A stretch of 23,024 nucleotides of DNA, from assembly GCA_964615285.1 (NCBI GenBank), contig CAZTND010000023.1, positions 1 through 23,024 on the forward strand, given 5' to 3'. The first letter of the stretch is position 1, and each line of letters begins with the position of its first letter. The position numbers and the translations under genes are program-made. Origin of the DNA: RGIG4074 sp964615285. GTDB taxonomy: Bacteria > Bacillota > Clostridia > Christensenellales > Borkfalkiaceae. Positions 9,200-16,442 of the stretch are shown here, one piece after another. The notes beneath the pieces were generated by a model that did no database searches, had not been told where the DNA came from, and saw only the letters and a list, made by a program, of their open reading frames with translations.

Positions 9200-9228
9200 T
9201 TGAAAAAGAAAGAAAAAGCGTGTATAAT
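9200..9228 (+). promoter_or_regulatory. Promoter abutting the CPBP protease start codon
   Basis: TTGAAA (9200-9205), a 17-nt spacer and a perfect TATAAT (9223-9228). The predicted transcription start is near 9235, which is the A of the first ATG of the downstream gene, implying a leaderless mRNA. Confidence 0.6.
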
Positions 9229-9234
9229 AAAAAC

Positions 9235-10327
9235 ATGGATATACAATATTTTAACCCCCCTCCCGCAAATAATTGGAGCAACGCANNNNNNNNNNNNNNN
9301 NNNNNNNNNNNNNNNNNNNNNNNNNNNNNNNNNNNNNNNNNNNNNNNNNNNNNNNNNNNNNNNNNNNNNNNNNNNNNNNNNNNNNGCGGAAGAGCCCAAA
9401 AAATACCCCGCGCTCACCATACGCCGCACGGGCCGATTTTACACCTGGACGTGCATCGCCGCGCAAGTGGGAGCGACGGTCATTTACTTTTTGATCTTTT
9501 TCCTGTTGGACGTGCTGGTCACAGGAGAACAACTGTCTGCGGATACGGCAAACACCATTCTATTTTACGCCAATTTTTCCACGCAGCCGGTGCTGGCGGT
9601 ATGCGTCGTCATCTTCCTTGCGAAATTCCGCGTGACGCCCGCCGAAGCGGGGCTGCGCAAGGCAAAACCGCTGCCCTTCCTCATCGGCGTCCTGTTCGCC
9701 GCGGGCACGGTGTTCGTCGCCACCATTCCCGAATCGATCTTTTCCACCCTGCTGAGCTTCATCGGCTACGAGACCTCGAGCGTCATCGAGGACATGCCCA
9801 TAGACGGCGGACCGGTGTTCCCGGCGCTCTTTCTCATCGCGCTCATGCCTGCGATCTTTGAAGAATTCATCTTCCGCGGCATCATTCTGGAGAGCACCAA
9901 AAAACTGGGCACGGCGCAGGCATGCCTTCTGAACGGGCTGTTGTTCTCCCTCTTTCACTGCAATCCCTCGCAGACCTGCTATACCTTTCTCATGGGCGCG
10001 GCTTGGGCGCTGGTCGCCATCCGCACGAACTCCATTCTGCCCACGATCATCGTGCACTTTCTCAACAACGGCTACAGCGTGCTGATGATGTATTTCAACG
10101 TGACGGTCATTCCCGACATCGTCGCTTACGGCATTTTCATCGCCGCCTTTGCCTTTACGGGGCTGGGACTGTTCTACTTTCTGAAAGCCAACAAGACGGG
10201 CAATCAGCGCCCCTCCCTCCACGCCGCTCCCTTCTGGAAGGGCGCGATGGGCGGGCTCATCTTCAACGGCGTGCTTTGGCTTTTTGTGCTCATCAGCGGC
10301 ATCGCCGCAAATCTGGTAAATATCTGA
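9235..10327 (+). CDS. CPBP-family intramembrane metalloprotease, interrupted by a scaffold gap
   Basis: Two pieces are visible. Positions 9235-9285 encode 17 residues starting MDIQYFNPPPANN. After the Ns, 9386-10327 encodes 313 residues of a hydrophobic multi-helix protein. The C-terminal half has the CPBP (Abi, Rce1-like) motifs in order: the Glu pair and Arg in FEEFIFRG (9857-9880), FSLFHCN, and IVHFLNNGY. These residues form the membrane metal site in the family, which cleaves prenylated or peptide substrates or confers bacteriocin immunity; the role here is unknown. The halves are in different frames only because 100 Ns is not a multiple of three. No ribosome site precedes 9235. The zinc-ribbon gene follows 36 nt downstream. 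Confidence 0.85.
9286..9385. other. Assembly gap of exactly 100 Ns
   Basis: One hundred undetermined bases, the conventional placeholder for a scaffold join of unknown size. It lies inside the N-terminal region of the CPBP gene. Confidence 0.99.
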
Positions 10328-10363
10328 CATCTCTAACGACATTTCTAAGGAGGAAACAACCAT

Positions 10364-11107
10364 ATGTATTGTGAAAACTGCGGCACCCAGCTGACCGGAA
10401 CGGAAACGAAGTGCCCCTATTGCGGCATTGCCCTCAGACCGATCGCCGCGGTCTCGGCGCCCCCTGCGCAGCCCGTGACGGGCACCAACGGACAAAACAG
10501 CGCCCCGCCGGCAGGCGGAACGCCCGGAACGAACCCGGGCATGCCCGCTGCAAACGGGCAAAACGGCAGCGCGCCGAACGCACAGCCGCCGAGCGGAAAC
10601 GTCTATCCGCAGTCCGGCTTCTGCACCCGGTGCGGACAGAAACTGCAGCCGGGCGCCGCCGCCTGTTCCTTCTGCGGCCAGCCCGTGGGCAGCGCGCCGC
10701 AGGGCATTCCCTACCGCCCGCCCTATGTGCCGGGACAGAGCACGGCTCCTTATCCCGTCTACACGCAACCGCCGATTCCCGCGCCCAAAAAACGTGGCAC
10801 GGCATTGAGCGTGACGGCACTGACGATGGTGATTTTGGCTTGGATCTTCCTGTTCACCGCGGTAGAAGCGCTCGTCTCCCTCTTCATAATCCTTCCCTTC
10901 GTATCTTTGGGGCTGGGCATTGCCGGTACGGTACAGGGCGCGAAGAGCCGGAATACCGCCGCCCTCGTTACGGGCATTCTGGCGATCGTACTGTCCGCCA
11001 TTGCCTGTTTCATGATCATATACGTCTTTATTCTGGTGGGTGCCATGCTGACCGATCCCTCTTACGGCAATCCGTACGAGACCTTCGCCTACCTGATCGG
11101 GCGCTGA
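10364..11107 (+). CDS. Double zinc-ribbon membrane protein
   Basis: A 247-residue protein. Residues 1-20 form a zinc ribbon (MYCENCG with CPYCG at 17-20). A Pro/Gly/Asn-rich linker follows, then a second ribbon (CTRC at 87-90 and CSFC at 101-104) and a second Pro/Tyr-rich linker. The C-terminal half (about 145-240) holds two or three hydrophobic segments resembling the DUF4190-type membrane region. The zinc ribbons should face the cytoplasm. AAGGAGG at 10347-10353 gives a clear start. It is the second gene after the CPBP protease, 36 nt apart, so it is probably co-transcribed. No enzymatic motif is seen; a role as a membrane-anchored adaptor is a guess. Confidence 0.82.
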   Translation: MYCENCGTQLTGTETKCPYCGIALRPIAAVSAPPAQPVTGTNGQNSAPPAGGTPGTNPGMPAANGQNGSAPNAQPPSGNVYPQSGFCTRCGQKLQPGAAACSFCGQPVGSAPQGIPYRPPYVPGQSTAPYPVYTQPPIPAPKKRGTALSVTALTMVILAWIFLFTAVEALVSLFIILPFVSLGLGIAGTVQGAKSRNTAALVTGILAIVLSAIACFMIIYVFILVGAMLTDPSYGNPYETFAYLIGR

Positions 11108-11134
11108 AAGGACCGAATTTCTGCAAACAGCAAA

Positions 11135-11175
11135 GGCCCGCCGTCGGCAACACTGCCGACGACGGGCCATTTTTT
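11135..11175 (+). terminator. Intrinsic terminator after the zinc-ribbon membrane gene
   Basis: A 15-bp stem with one mismatch (11135-11149 with 11154-11168) and a 4-nt loop, followed by an A and six Ts (11170-11175). It also sits just past the convergent leuA stop. Confidence 0.85.
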
Positions 11176-11208
11176 ATGCAACTTTTTTCATTTTCTGCGG
11201 GCATGCCC

Positions 11209-12876
11209 CTACTTTTTCATGTCTTCAAAACAGTTGTTGACGGCGCTGACGAGCGCGCGGATGGAGGAAGTAATGATGTCGTCGTCCACGCCCGCGCCCC
11301 AATACACCCTGCCGTCCCTTTCCACGCCGACATAGGAGATCGCCTGCGAAGTGGAACCGCGGGTGAGGGCGTGCTGTTCGTAACCCGACAGCACATAATT
11401 CACGCCGAAATATTTTTTGAGCGCGTTGGAAACGGCGTCCAGCCGCCCGTTGCCGTGCGCTTCCACGTCCGCCTTTTTGCCGCCGATGGACAGGGTGACG
11501 TACGCTTCGATGCCGCCCACCTGTTTATAGTGCGCCTCCACGACGTCGAACACGCGGCGGCTGTCAAGGAATTTCTCTTTGAACACCTCATACAGTTCGG
11601 GCGATTTCAGTTCCTTGTGGAGTTTGTCGGACACGTCCTTGGCGGCATAGCCCATCGCCTCCTTCATCTTGGCGGGCATCTTGATGCCGTAACTCTGTTC
11701 CAGGACATAGCCGACGCCCCCCTTGCCCGACTGGGAATTGATGCGGATGACGTCGCTCTCGTATTCCCTGCCCACGTCCTTGGGGTCGATGGGGAGATAG
11801 GGCACCGTCCATTTGTCGGGATCGTGCTCCTTGCGGTATGCCATGCCCTTGGCGATGGCGTCCTGGTGCGACCCCGAGAACGCCGCGAACACCAGCTCGC
11901 CCGCGTAGGGCTGGCGGGGATGGACGGGCATGCCCGTGAAGGTCTTGTAGAGGGACACGATGTAGGGCATGTTCTCGAAATTGAGCTGCGGGTCCACGCC
12001 CTGGGAATACATGTTCATGGCAACGGTGACGATGTCCACGTTGCCCGTGCGTTCGCCGTTGCCGAAGAGGGTACCCTCGATGCGGTCGGCGCCCGCGAGC
12101 AGCCCCATTTCGGCGTCCGCCACGCCGCAGCCGCGGTCGTTGTGCGGGTGCAAAGACACCACGACGTTGTCGCGGTAAGAGAGGTTTTTGCTCATATATT
12201 CCACCTGCTGCGCAAAGACGTGCGGCATGGAATGCTCGACCGTGACGGGCAGGTTGATGACCGCCTTTCGCTCCGCCGTGGGCTTCCAAACGTCCAGAAC
12301 GGCGTTGCACACTTCCAGCGCGTATTCGGGCTCGGTGCCCGTGAAGCTCTCGGGAGAATATTCAAAGCGATAGTTCTGCCCCGCCTCTTCGGTGAGCTGT
12401 TTCAGAAGTTTCGCCCCGTTGACGGCGATCGCCTTGATCTCTTCCTTGTTCTTGCGGAACACCTGTTCGCGCTGGGCGAAGGATGTGGAGTTGTAGACGT
12501 GCACGATGACGTTTTTCGCCCCCCTGATCGCCTCGAAGGTGCGCTTGATGATGTGTTCGCGCGCCTGCGTGAGCACCTGGATGGTCACGTCGTCGGGGAT
12601 CATGTTCCGCTCGATGAGCGTGCGCACGAACTCAAATTCCGTTTCGGACGCGGCGGGAAAGCCGACTTCGATCTCCTTGAACCCCACTTCGACGAGCAGG
12701 TTGAAAAACTGCACCTTGGTCTGCAGGCTCATGGGCTCGACGAGTGCCTGGTTGCCGTCGCGCAGGTCGACCGAGCACCAGACGGGCGCCTTTTCCACGC
12801 TGTCCTTCTTTGCCCAATCCATGCATGGCACGGGCGGCAAATAGTACTGTTTGGTATACTTCTGATAATTTTTCAT
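11209..12876 (-). CDS. leuA: 2-isopropylmalate synthase (long, yeast-like form)
   Basis: A 555-residue enzyme of the first committed step of leucine synthesis, condensing acetyl-CoA with 2-oxoisovalerate. The N-terminal DRE-TIM barrel shows WCSVDLRDGNQALVEPM and later the metal site SLHPHNDRG with GNGERTGN. The C-terminal LeuA dimer/allosteric domain, where leucine binds in the family, begins near residue 425 and includes SYVGVERDGRVYWGAGVDDD. The length and the motif PPVPCMDWAKKDSVEKAP place it in the yeast/actinobacterial-type LeuA family rather than the shorter E. coli type. The start at 12876 follows AGGAGG at 12889-12894 with long spacing. A T-box leader lies directly upstream. No other leucine genes are in the window. 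Confidence 0.96.
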   Translation of the reverse strand: MKNYQKYTKQYYLPPVPCMDWAKKDSVEKAPVWCSVDLRDGNQALVEPMSLQTKVQFFNLLVEVGFKEIEVGFPAASETEFEFVRTLIERNMIPDDVTIQVLTQAREHIIKRTFEAIRGAKNVIVHVYNSTSFAQREQVFRKNKEEIKAIAVNGAKLLKQLTEEAGQNYRFEYSPESFTGTEPEYALEVCNAVLDVWKPTAERKAVINLPVTVEHSMPHVFAQQVEYMSKNLSYRDNVVVSLHPHNDRGCGVADAEMGLLAGADRIEGTLFGNGERTGNVDIVTVAMNMYSQGVDPQLNFENMPYIVSLYKTFTGMPVHPRQPYAGELVFAAFSGSHQDAIAKGMAYRKEHDPDKWTVPYLPIDPKDVGREYESDVIRINSQSGKGGVGYVLEQSYGIKMPAKMKEAMGYAAKDVSDKLHKELKSPELYEVFKEKFLDSRRVFDVVEAHYKQVGGIEAYVTLSIGGKKADVEAHGNGRLDAVSNALKKYFGVNYVLSGYEQHALTRGSTSQAISYVGVERDGRVYWGAGVDDDIITSSIRALVSAVNNCFEDMKK

Positions 12877-12895
12877 AGCGGTTTGCTCCCTCCTG

Positions 12896-12938
12896 AAAAA
12901 AAGCCCCCGACGTCTCGTATTTAAGAGACGTCGGGGGC
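12896..12938 (-). terminator. T-box regulated terminator before leuA
   Basis: A perfect 14-bp stem (12938-12925 with 12916-12903) with an 8-nt loop, followed on the minus strand by seven Ts. It is the conditional terminator of the leucine T-box leader. Confidence 0.92.
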
Positions 12939-13163
12939 GACGCGGTACCACTCTTATTCGCGGCATCCTCTGCCGCGCACTCTGCGGATACTGACATATC
13001 CTCTTTCTGTAACGGGAAATCCCGTACCGCACTACCGAATTTCTCTTCGCACGGTCTGCTCCGCGGCGAGTTCGTCCCCGTCCTCCGCGCCGTCTTACAC
13101 CGACCGACGGCTCTCTGCGGCGGATGGCGGAAAGTACTGTTCCGCTTCTTCGCATTTTTTTGT
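12896..13163 (-). promoter_or_regulatory. T-box riboswitch, leucine-specific (CUC specifier)
   Basis: The minus strand carries the T-box element AAGAGTGGTACCGCG (12955-12941), whose UGGU pairs with the uncharged tRNA 3' end ending in discriminator A. Further upstream is the Stem I distal pattern AGAGAGCCGTCGGTCGG. The specifier region reads GAACTCGCC, placing a CUC leucine codon at 13070-13068. A strong terminator directly follows the T-box element. Uncharged tRNA-Leu would favour the antiterminator and switch on leuA. Together with the promoter, this explains the 365-bp stretch without a gene between leuA and the GNAT gene. Confidence 0.93.
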
Positions 13164-13169
13164 ATTGTT

Positions 13170-13198
13170 ATACTATCACAAATCGCGCGCCTTTGCAA
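13170..13198 (-). promoter_or_regulatory. Promoter of the leuA T-box transcript
   Basis: TTGCAA (13198-13193), a 17-nt spacer and TAGTAT (13175-13170), preceded by TGA as an extended -10. Transcription would start near 13163, giving a leader of about 285 nt. Upstream, 13199-13241 is only A/T runs. Confidence 0.5.
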
Positions 13199-13241
13199 GC
13201 GTTTTTTCAAAATTTTTTGAAAAATTTTTTCCGCCCGTCCG

Positions 13242-13754
13242 TCACGGCTCCGTCCGATACACGTTCCCGTAGATCTCCGCAATGGTCTCCTGCGGGTCTT
13301 GCAGGGGCGCGGGCAGGCTCAGAAGGCGCATTTCCGGTTCTTCGCCGCCCGCACGATACGGCGGCTGAAAGTAGGGCACGTCGTTCATGCAGAACCCAAG
13401 GCGGCGGTAAAAATGCCACCGCCGCAGGCGGTCCCCTTCATCCGGCGGCTCGATCTCGAGCACGAGGCGGGGATGCCGCGCGATCACGGCCCGCATGATC
13501 TCGCCGCCATAGCCGCCGCCCCGCTTTTCGGGATAGACCGCCAAATGCTCGACAAAAGCAAAGCCTTTCAACGCCCAAAGGGAGATCAGTCCCACCTCCT
13601 CTCCGCCCGTCCGGGCGAAAAAGACGGAAAAATTTTCCTGCCCCATGGCGCGGCAAAAACCTGCATAGTCCCGCCTCTCTTCTTCGGGAAAGGTCTCGCA
13701 AAGACGCGCGTATGCCCTCTCGGCGTCCGAAACGCCGGCCTTGAAAAACTCCAT
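13242..13754 (-). CDS. GNAT-family N-acetyltransferase
   Basis: A 170-residue protein with the GNAT fold pattern. Motif A, which binds the acetyl-CoA pyrophosphate, is visible as VYPEKRGGGYGGEIM (about residues 73-87) after a beta-strand FVEHLAV. The C-terminal motif B region contains WHFYRRLGF, typical of the family end. The start at 13754 follows a GGGGGAGAG ribosome site. The stop of the PerR-like gene lies 96 nt upstream on the same strand, and no clear promoter or terminator separates them, so co-transcription is possible. The acetyl acceptor is unknown. Confidence 0.85.
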   Translation of the reverse strand: MEFFKAGVSDAERAYARLCETFPEEERRDYAGFCRAMGQENFSVFFARTGGEEVGLISLWALKGFAFVEHLAVYPEKRGGGYGGEIMRAVIARHPRLVLEIEPPDEGDRLRRWHFYRRLGFCMNDVPYFQPPYRAGGEEPEMRLLSLPAPLQDPQETIAEIYGNVYRTEP

Positions 13755-13850
13755 CTCTCCCCCTTCCGCCGCAAAGATAATTTCAAAAACGGACTTACCG
13801 CGAAAAGAAAGGCGGCATGCCCGAAAAAAACCGTTTTTTCTCCCTCTTTC

Positions 13851-14240
13851 TCACTCGCGGACGGCGGCGCGGCAATCAAGACAGACGCCCTTGAACTCGA
13901 TGTCGTGGGATTCCAGCGTGAAACCGCAGGCATCCTCCACGGCGTCCTCCAGGCCGTATAAGAAGGGCATCCTGACATCGCACACCTTGCCGCAGTGCGA
14001 GCAACGGACATGATAGTGCGGGGCGGGATTGTGGTCGAACCGGTCCTCGCCGCCCGAAAAACTCAGCCGCATGATGCGCCCGTTCTCCTCCGCTTGTTTC
14101 AGGACGCGAAACACCGTGGCGCGGGACACCGTCGGATTGTCCTCGTGAATGTATTCGTATACCGCCGTCGCCGTCGGGTGATTGAGTTTGGGCAAGGCGT
14201 CCAATATGATCTGCTTTTGCCGCGTCTGCCTCTGCATCAT
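13851..14240 (-). CDS. Fur-family regulator, PerR-like
   Basis: A 129-residue Fur-family protein with a winged-helix N-terminus (TVSRATVFRVLKQAEENG) and a C-terminal metal/dimer domain. Structural zinc ligands are CSHC (about 80-83) and CLDC near the end. The regulatory-metal residues match PerR: HPTA in helix 2, RFD, HYH, and an Asp after the first Cys pair (KVCDV). PerR senses peroxide through iron-catalysed His oxidation and controls catalase, rubrerythrin and similar genes; the rubrerythrin operon about 3.5 kb away is a plausible target. ATG at 14240 and 14237 are both possible; GAGAGGAAAC precedes the first. No full PerR box was found at its promoter. Confidence 0.88.
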   Translation of the reverse strand: MMQRQTRQKQIILDALPKLNHPTATAVYEYIHEDNPTVSRATVFRVLKQAEENGRIMRLSFSGGEDRFDHNPAPHYHVRCSHCGKVCDVRMPFLYGLEDAVEDACGFTLESHDIEFKGVCLDCRAAVRE

Positions 14241-14286
14241 TGTTTCCTCTCTCCTCTCAAATAATACTGTGTCCTATATAGCCACC

Positions 14287-14315
14287 ATTATAACAGAAAG
14301 AAAGCGGGCTGTCAA
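14287..14315 (-). promoter_or_regulatory. Promoter of the PerR-like gene
   Basis: TTGACA (14315-14310), a 17-nt spacer and TATAAT (14292-14287): a perfect consensus promoter on the minus strand. The leader is about 40 nt. A strong promoter like this normally implies repression. Confidence 0.82.
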
Positions 14316-14466
14316 GGCATTCGGCGCGAAAAAGGAGAGGAATTTCACGGTCAATAAAATAAGGAAAAGGGCACAAAGAGCAGGCAAAACGCTCCGCGTC
14401 CGCCGCGCGGGCTTCGATGACGCTTTGCCGCCCGAAAACGACGGCTGCTCCCTCACTCCCCTTCGG

Positions 14467-14667
14467 CTATTCTCTGCCCAGCAGAAAATCGGCGGACACC
14501 CCGAAAAAGTCGGCGAGGAGAACGATGTAGGACGCCTTCGGCTCGTTGACGCCCCGCTCCCAATAATCGACGGCCTTCTGGCTGACGCCGATGGCTTTGG
14601 CGAGCGCGGCCTGCGAAAGGTTCTTCTCCGCGCGCAGGTATTTAATGTTTTCCGCAATGCTGTCCAT
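14467..14667 (-). CDS. Small XRE-family helix-turn-helix regulator
   Basis: A 66-residue protein that is essentially one Cro/C1-type helix-turn-helix (roughly residues 5-60): NIKYLRAEKNLSQAALAKAI, then GVSQKAVDYWERGVNEPK, ending DFFGVSADFLLGRE before a TAG stop. There is no sensor domain. The start at 14667 is the only sensible one; upstream in-frame codons run into the control region. The Shine-Dalgarno-like AGGGGG ends one base before the ATG, which is too close for ordinary initiation, and a TAAAAT hexamer 8 nt upstream hints at leaderless expression. It is divergent from the GIY-YIG operon, with two palindromic sites between them, so it probably controls that operon and itself. Confidence 0.82.
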   Translation of the reverse strand: MDSIAENIKYLRAEKNLSQAALAKAIGVSQKAVDYWERGVNEPKASYIVLLADFFGVSADFLLGRE

Positions 14668-14679
14668 ACCCCCTATTTT

Positions 14680-14693
14680 AGAAGAAATCTTCT
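14680..14693. promoter_or_regulatory. Palindromic operator candidate, copy 1
   Basis: AGAAGAAATCTTCT is an inverted repeat of AGAAGA and TCTTCT around AA. It lies 13 bp upstream of the XRE start codon and adjoins that gene's only -10-like hexamer. It is a likely site for an XRE dimer. Confidence 0.5.
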
Positions 14694-14701
14694 TGAAATG
14701 C

Positions 14702-14730
14702 TTGACAAAGAAGAAAACTTCTGATAATAT
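14702..14730 (+). promoter_or_regulatory. Promoter of the GIY-YIG/zinc-ribbon operon
   Basis: TTGACA (14702-14707), a 17-nt spacer and TAATAT (14725-14730). Operator copy 2 fills the spacer. The leader is about 28 nt. Confidence 0.65.
14709..14722. promoter_or_regulatory. Palindromic operator candidate, copy 2
   Basis: AGAAGAAAACTTCT matches copy 1 at 13 of 14 positions and starts exactly 29 bp further on. It lies between the -35 and -10 of the operon promoter, where a bound repressor would block RNA polymerase. Confidence 0.5.
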
Positions 14731-14764
14731 ATACCTATACGACAAAAGCAAAGGAGGAAGAAAT

Positions 14765-15529
14765 ATGTTCGATTCCTTTCCGCCGGAAGTGGCGGACAAA
14801 CTGGGATATTACGTCTACCGCCTGATCGACCCGCGCGACGGACAGACGTTTTACGTCGGCGAGGGCAAGGGAAACCGCGTGTTTCAACATGCGAAAGGGG
14901 TGGCGGCACGGGAAAAATCGGAAAAGGCGATCGGCGATGACGATCCGCAGAAACTGCGGGTCATCCACGGAATACACGAGGAAGGGCTGGAAGTCATTCA
15001 TGTAATCCAGCGGTGGGGGCTGAAAGACAAGGACACGGCGCGTGAAGTGGAGGCGGCGCTGATCGACTGTTACCCGGGACTGACCAACCTGCAGGCGGGG
15101 CACGGGTCGAACGATTACGGCGTTGCCAACGCGGCGTCGCTCATCCGTCGTTTCACGCGCAAAGTCTACGACGAACCGAAAGATTTCCGCTATTTCCTCA
15201 TCAAAGTGCAGCAGTGGCGGGTGGACGAAGCGGCGGAGAAATACGGAAAGGACGCCCGCTATCAGATCACCCGTTGGTGCTGGAAGATAAAACCGAGGAA
15301 CACGAAAGAATACCCCTATGCCTTTTCCATCACAGGCGGTATCGTCAAAGAGGTGTATCAGATCGACAGATGGATACCCGCCAAAGAAAAGCGGTACGGC
15401 TTCGAGGGCAGGGTGGCGGAGGAAGCGGTGCGGCGCCGCTTTGTGGACAAGCGCATTCCCGATGCCTATTGCAAAAAGGGAATGGCGTCGCCCGTCCTGT
15501 TCTCCAAAAACGAATTGATGAATGAATGA
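14765..15529 (+). CDS. GIY-YIG nuclease-domain protein, LEM-3-like
   Basis: A 254-residue protein. The N-terminal half (about residues 10-120) has the GIY-YIG pattern: YYVYRLIDPRDGQTFYVGEG for the two signature strands, the conserved Arg in GKGNRVFQHA, and the Glu-containing helix REVEAALIDCYPGLTNLQ, followed by GHGS. This spacing resembles the LEM-3/ANKLE1-like branch rather than UvrC or homing nucleases. The C-terminal half (about 130-254) has no family I recognise; it contains GIVKEVYQIDRWIPA and RYGFEGRVA. AAGGAGG lies 7 nt before the ATG. It is the first gene of a two-gene operon, divergent from an XRE regulator. DNA cleavage is inferred from the fold, and the role is unknown. Confidence 0.78.
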   Translation: MFDSFPPEVADKLGYYVYRLIDPRDGQTFYVGEGKGNRVFQHAKGVAAREKSEKAIGDDDPQKLRVIHGIHEEGLEVIHVIQRWGLKDKDTAREVEAALIDCYPGLTNLQAGHGSNDYGVANAASLIRRFTRKVYDEPKDFRYFLIKVQQWRVDEAAEKYGKDARYQITRWCWKIKPRNTKEYPYAFSITGGIVKEVYQIDRWIPAKEKRYGFEGRVAEEAVRRRFVDKRIPDAYCKKGMASPVLFSKNELMNE

Positions 15530-15538
15530 GGAAAAAAT

Positions 15539-16411
15539 ATGCCTGTACAGGAGATCGAATGTAAAAATTGCGGCGCGCGCCTCGAACGGCGGTAGGACGG
15601 GCTGTACGCCTGCCCGCAGTGCGGCAGCATATTCAAGGACGAGCCCGCCGTCGGGGACACCGTCATTCATCAGAACATCAGCAACCACAACGAAACGTAT
15701 GTCAAAAATTTCTACGGAGACGGCGCGGTAGCCTCGGAAAAGACGCGGGAGCGAATCGAATCGTACTACGGCCTGATTTTAGAGGCGATGTCGCACGAAC
15801 GATACGCGGAAGCCCGCGGGTACGCCGTGCGCATCGTCAACCTGGCCCCCGACGAAGGGGACGCGCGGGCAATCAAACGCTATCTGGACCACTGTAAAAA
15901 GAAGAACGGCAGATACGGAACGCTCGGCTTTACAGAAAGCCTGACCGTGCTGACCGACGAGGACCTGCTGGGGCGGACGCCTTCCAAGCGACCCGTCTTC
16001 CTACAGATCTTTGCCGACGAACTCGCCCGCGGCAGTGAAAATTACTACTACCATTTCCGCGACTTAGAAGCCGCCATGCAAGCCCTGGACAAGCTGCAAG
16101 AAAAATTATCGGAAATTGCCGACGACGGGGAGGCTTTCGCCGAATTCAAAGAAAAGATCGCCGCCTGGGACAAAAAGACGCGCGAAGATTATGCCGCAAA
16201 AGTACGGCGCGAACAGGAACGGAACGCGGAACGTCTGCGGCGCGAACAGGAATGGAACGCGGAACGCCTGCGGAAAAAACGGCGGCGCAAACTTGCCGTC
16301 GGTATTTGCGTCGGAATTTTCGTCGCACCGTGGGTGATCGTATTGATCCTCTGTTTAGTTTCCGAAATCTTTTTTAACTATATAATATATCTTATTGACT
16401 ATATAATGTAA
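15539..16411 (+). CDS. Zinc-ribbon/helical/coiled-coil membrane protein with an in-frame TAG at codon 19
   Basis: Read through the TAG, this is one frame of 291 codons including the final TAA. Residues 8-28 form a zinc ribbon, CKNC then CPQC. A linker with NISNHNETYVKNFYG follows, then a TPR-like helical stretch (LILEAMSHERYAEARGYAV), more helices, a charged coiled coil (about 195-245) containing two copies of RREQE(R/W)NAERL, a basic KKRRRK run, and a C-terminal membrane helix (about 255-280). Codon 19 is TAG (15593-15595), between the two Cys pairs. The first Met after it is at 15788, which would make a 207-residue form lacking the ribbon. GAGGA overlaps the stop of the GIY-YIG gene, so initiation at 15539 is well supported. 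Possible causes are a nonsense mutation, a sequence error or readthrough. Confidence 0.75.
15593..15595 (+). other. In-frame amber codon splitting a zinc ribbon
   Basis: CGG TAG GAC interrupts a frame that starts with a good ribosome site and continues with family-like sequence on both sides. GAG, CAG or AAG would each be one substitution away. Confidence 0.8.
16205..16270 (+). repeat. Two tandem 33-bp repeats in the coiled-coil region
   Basis: Units 16205-16237 and 16238-16270 differ at two bases and encode an 11-residue charged repeat. This is an in-frame duplication that lengthens the coiled coil. Confidence 0.85.
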
Positions 16412-16442
16412 TGTTTTTATGCCTGCATCTGCAGACGATACA

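Noticed and set aside
10411..12924. An 837-codon plus-strand open frame.
   Set aside because: It is antisense to leuA and out of frame with the zinc-ribbon gene. It is His/Arg/Val-rich with no ribosome site, typical of GC-rich shadow frames.
13201..13232. A/T-only inverted repeat after the GNAT gene considered as a terminator.
   Set aside because: The stem is nearly all A-T pairs without a GC core, and it lies where the leuA leader promoter region begins; too weak to call.
14274..14657. A minus-strand frame overlapping the XRE gene with a hydrophobic C-terminal stretch that could look like a frameshifted membrane tail of the regulator.
   Set aside because: Its first half is an Arg/Ser-rich shadow of the helix-turn-helix frame, its end covers the consensus promoter of the PerR-like gene, and the regulator ends naturally at LLGRE.
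14467..16411. Genome-wide reassignment of TAG to an amino acid.
   Set aside because: The XRE gene stops at TAG at its domain end, and other genes use TGA or TAA. One internal TAG is better explained by mutation, error or local readthrough.
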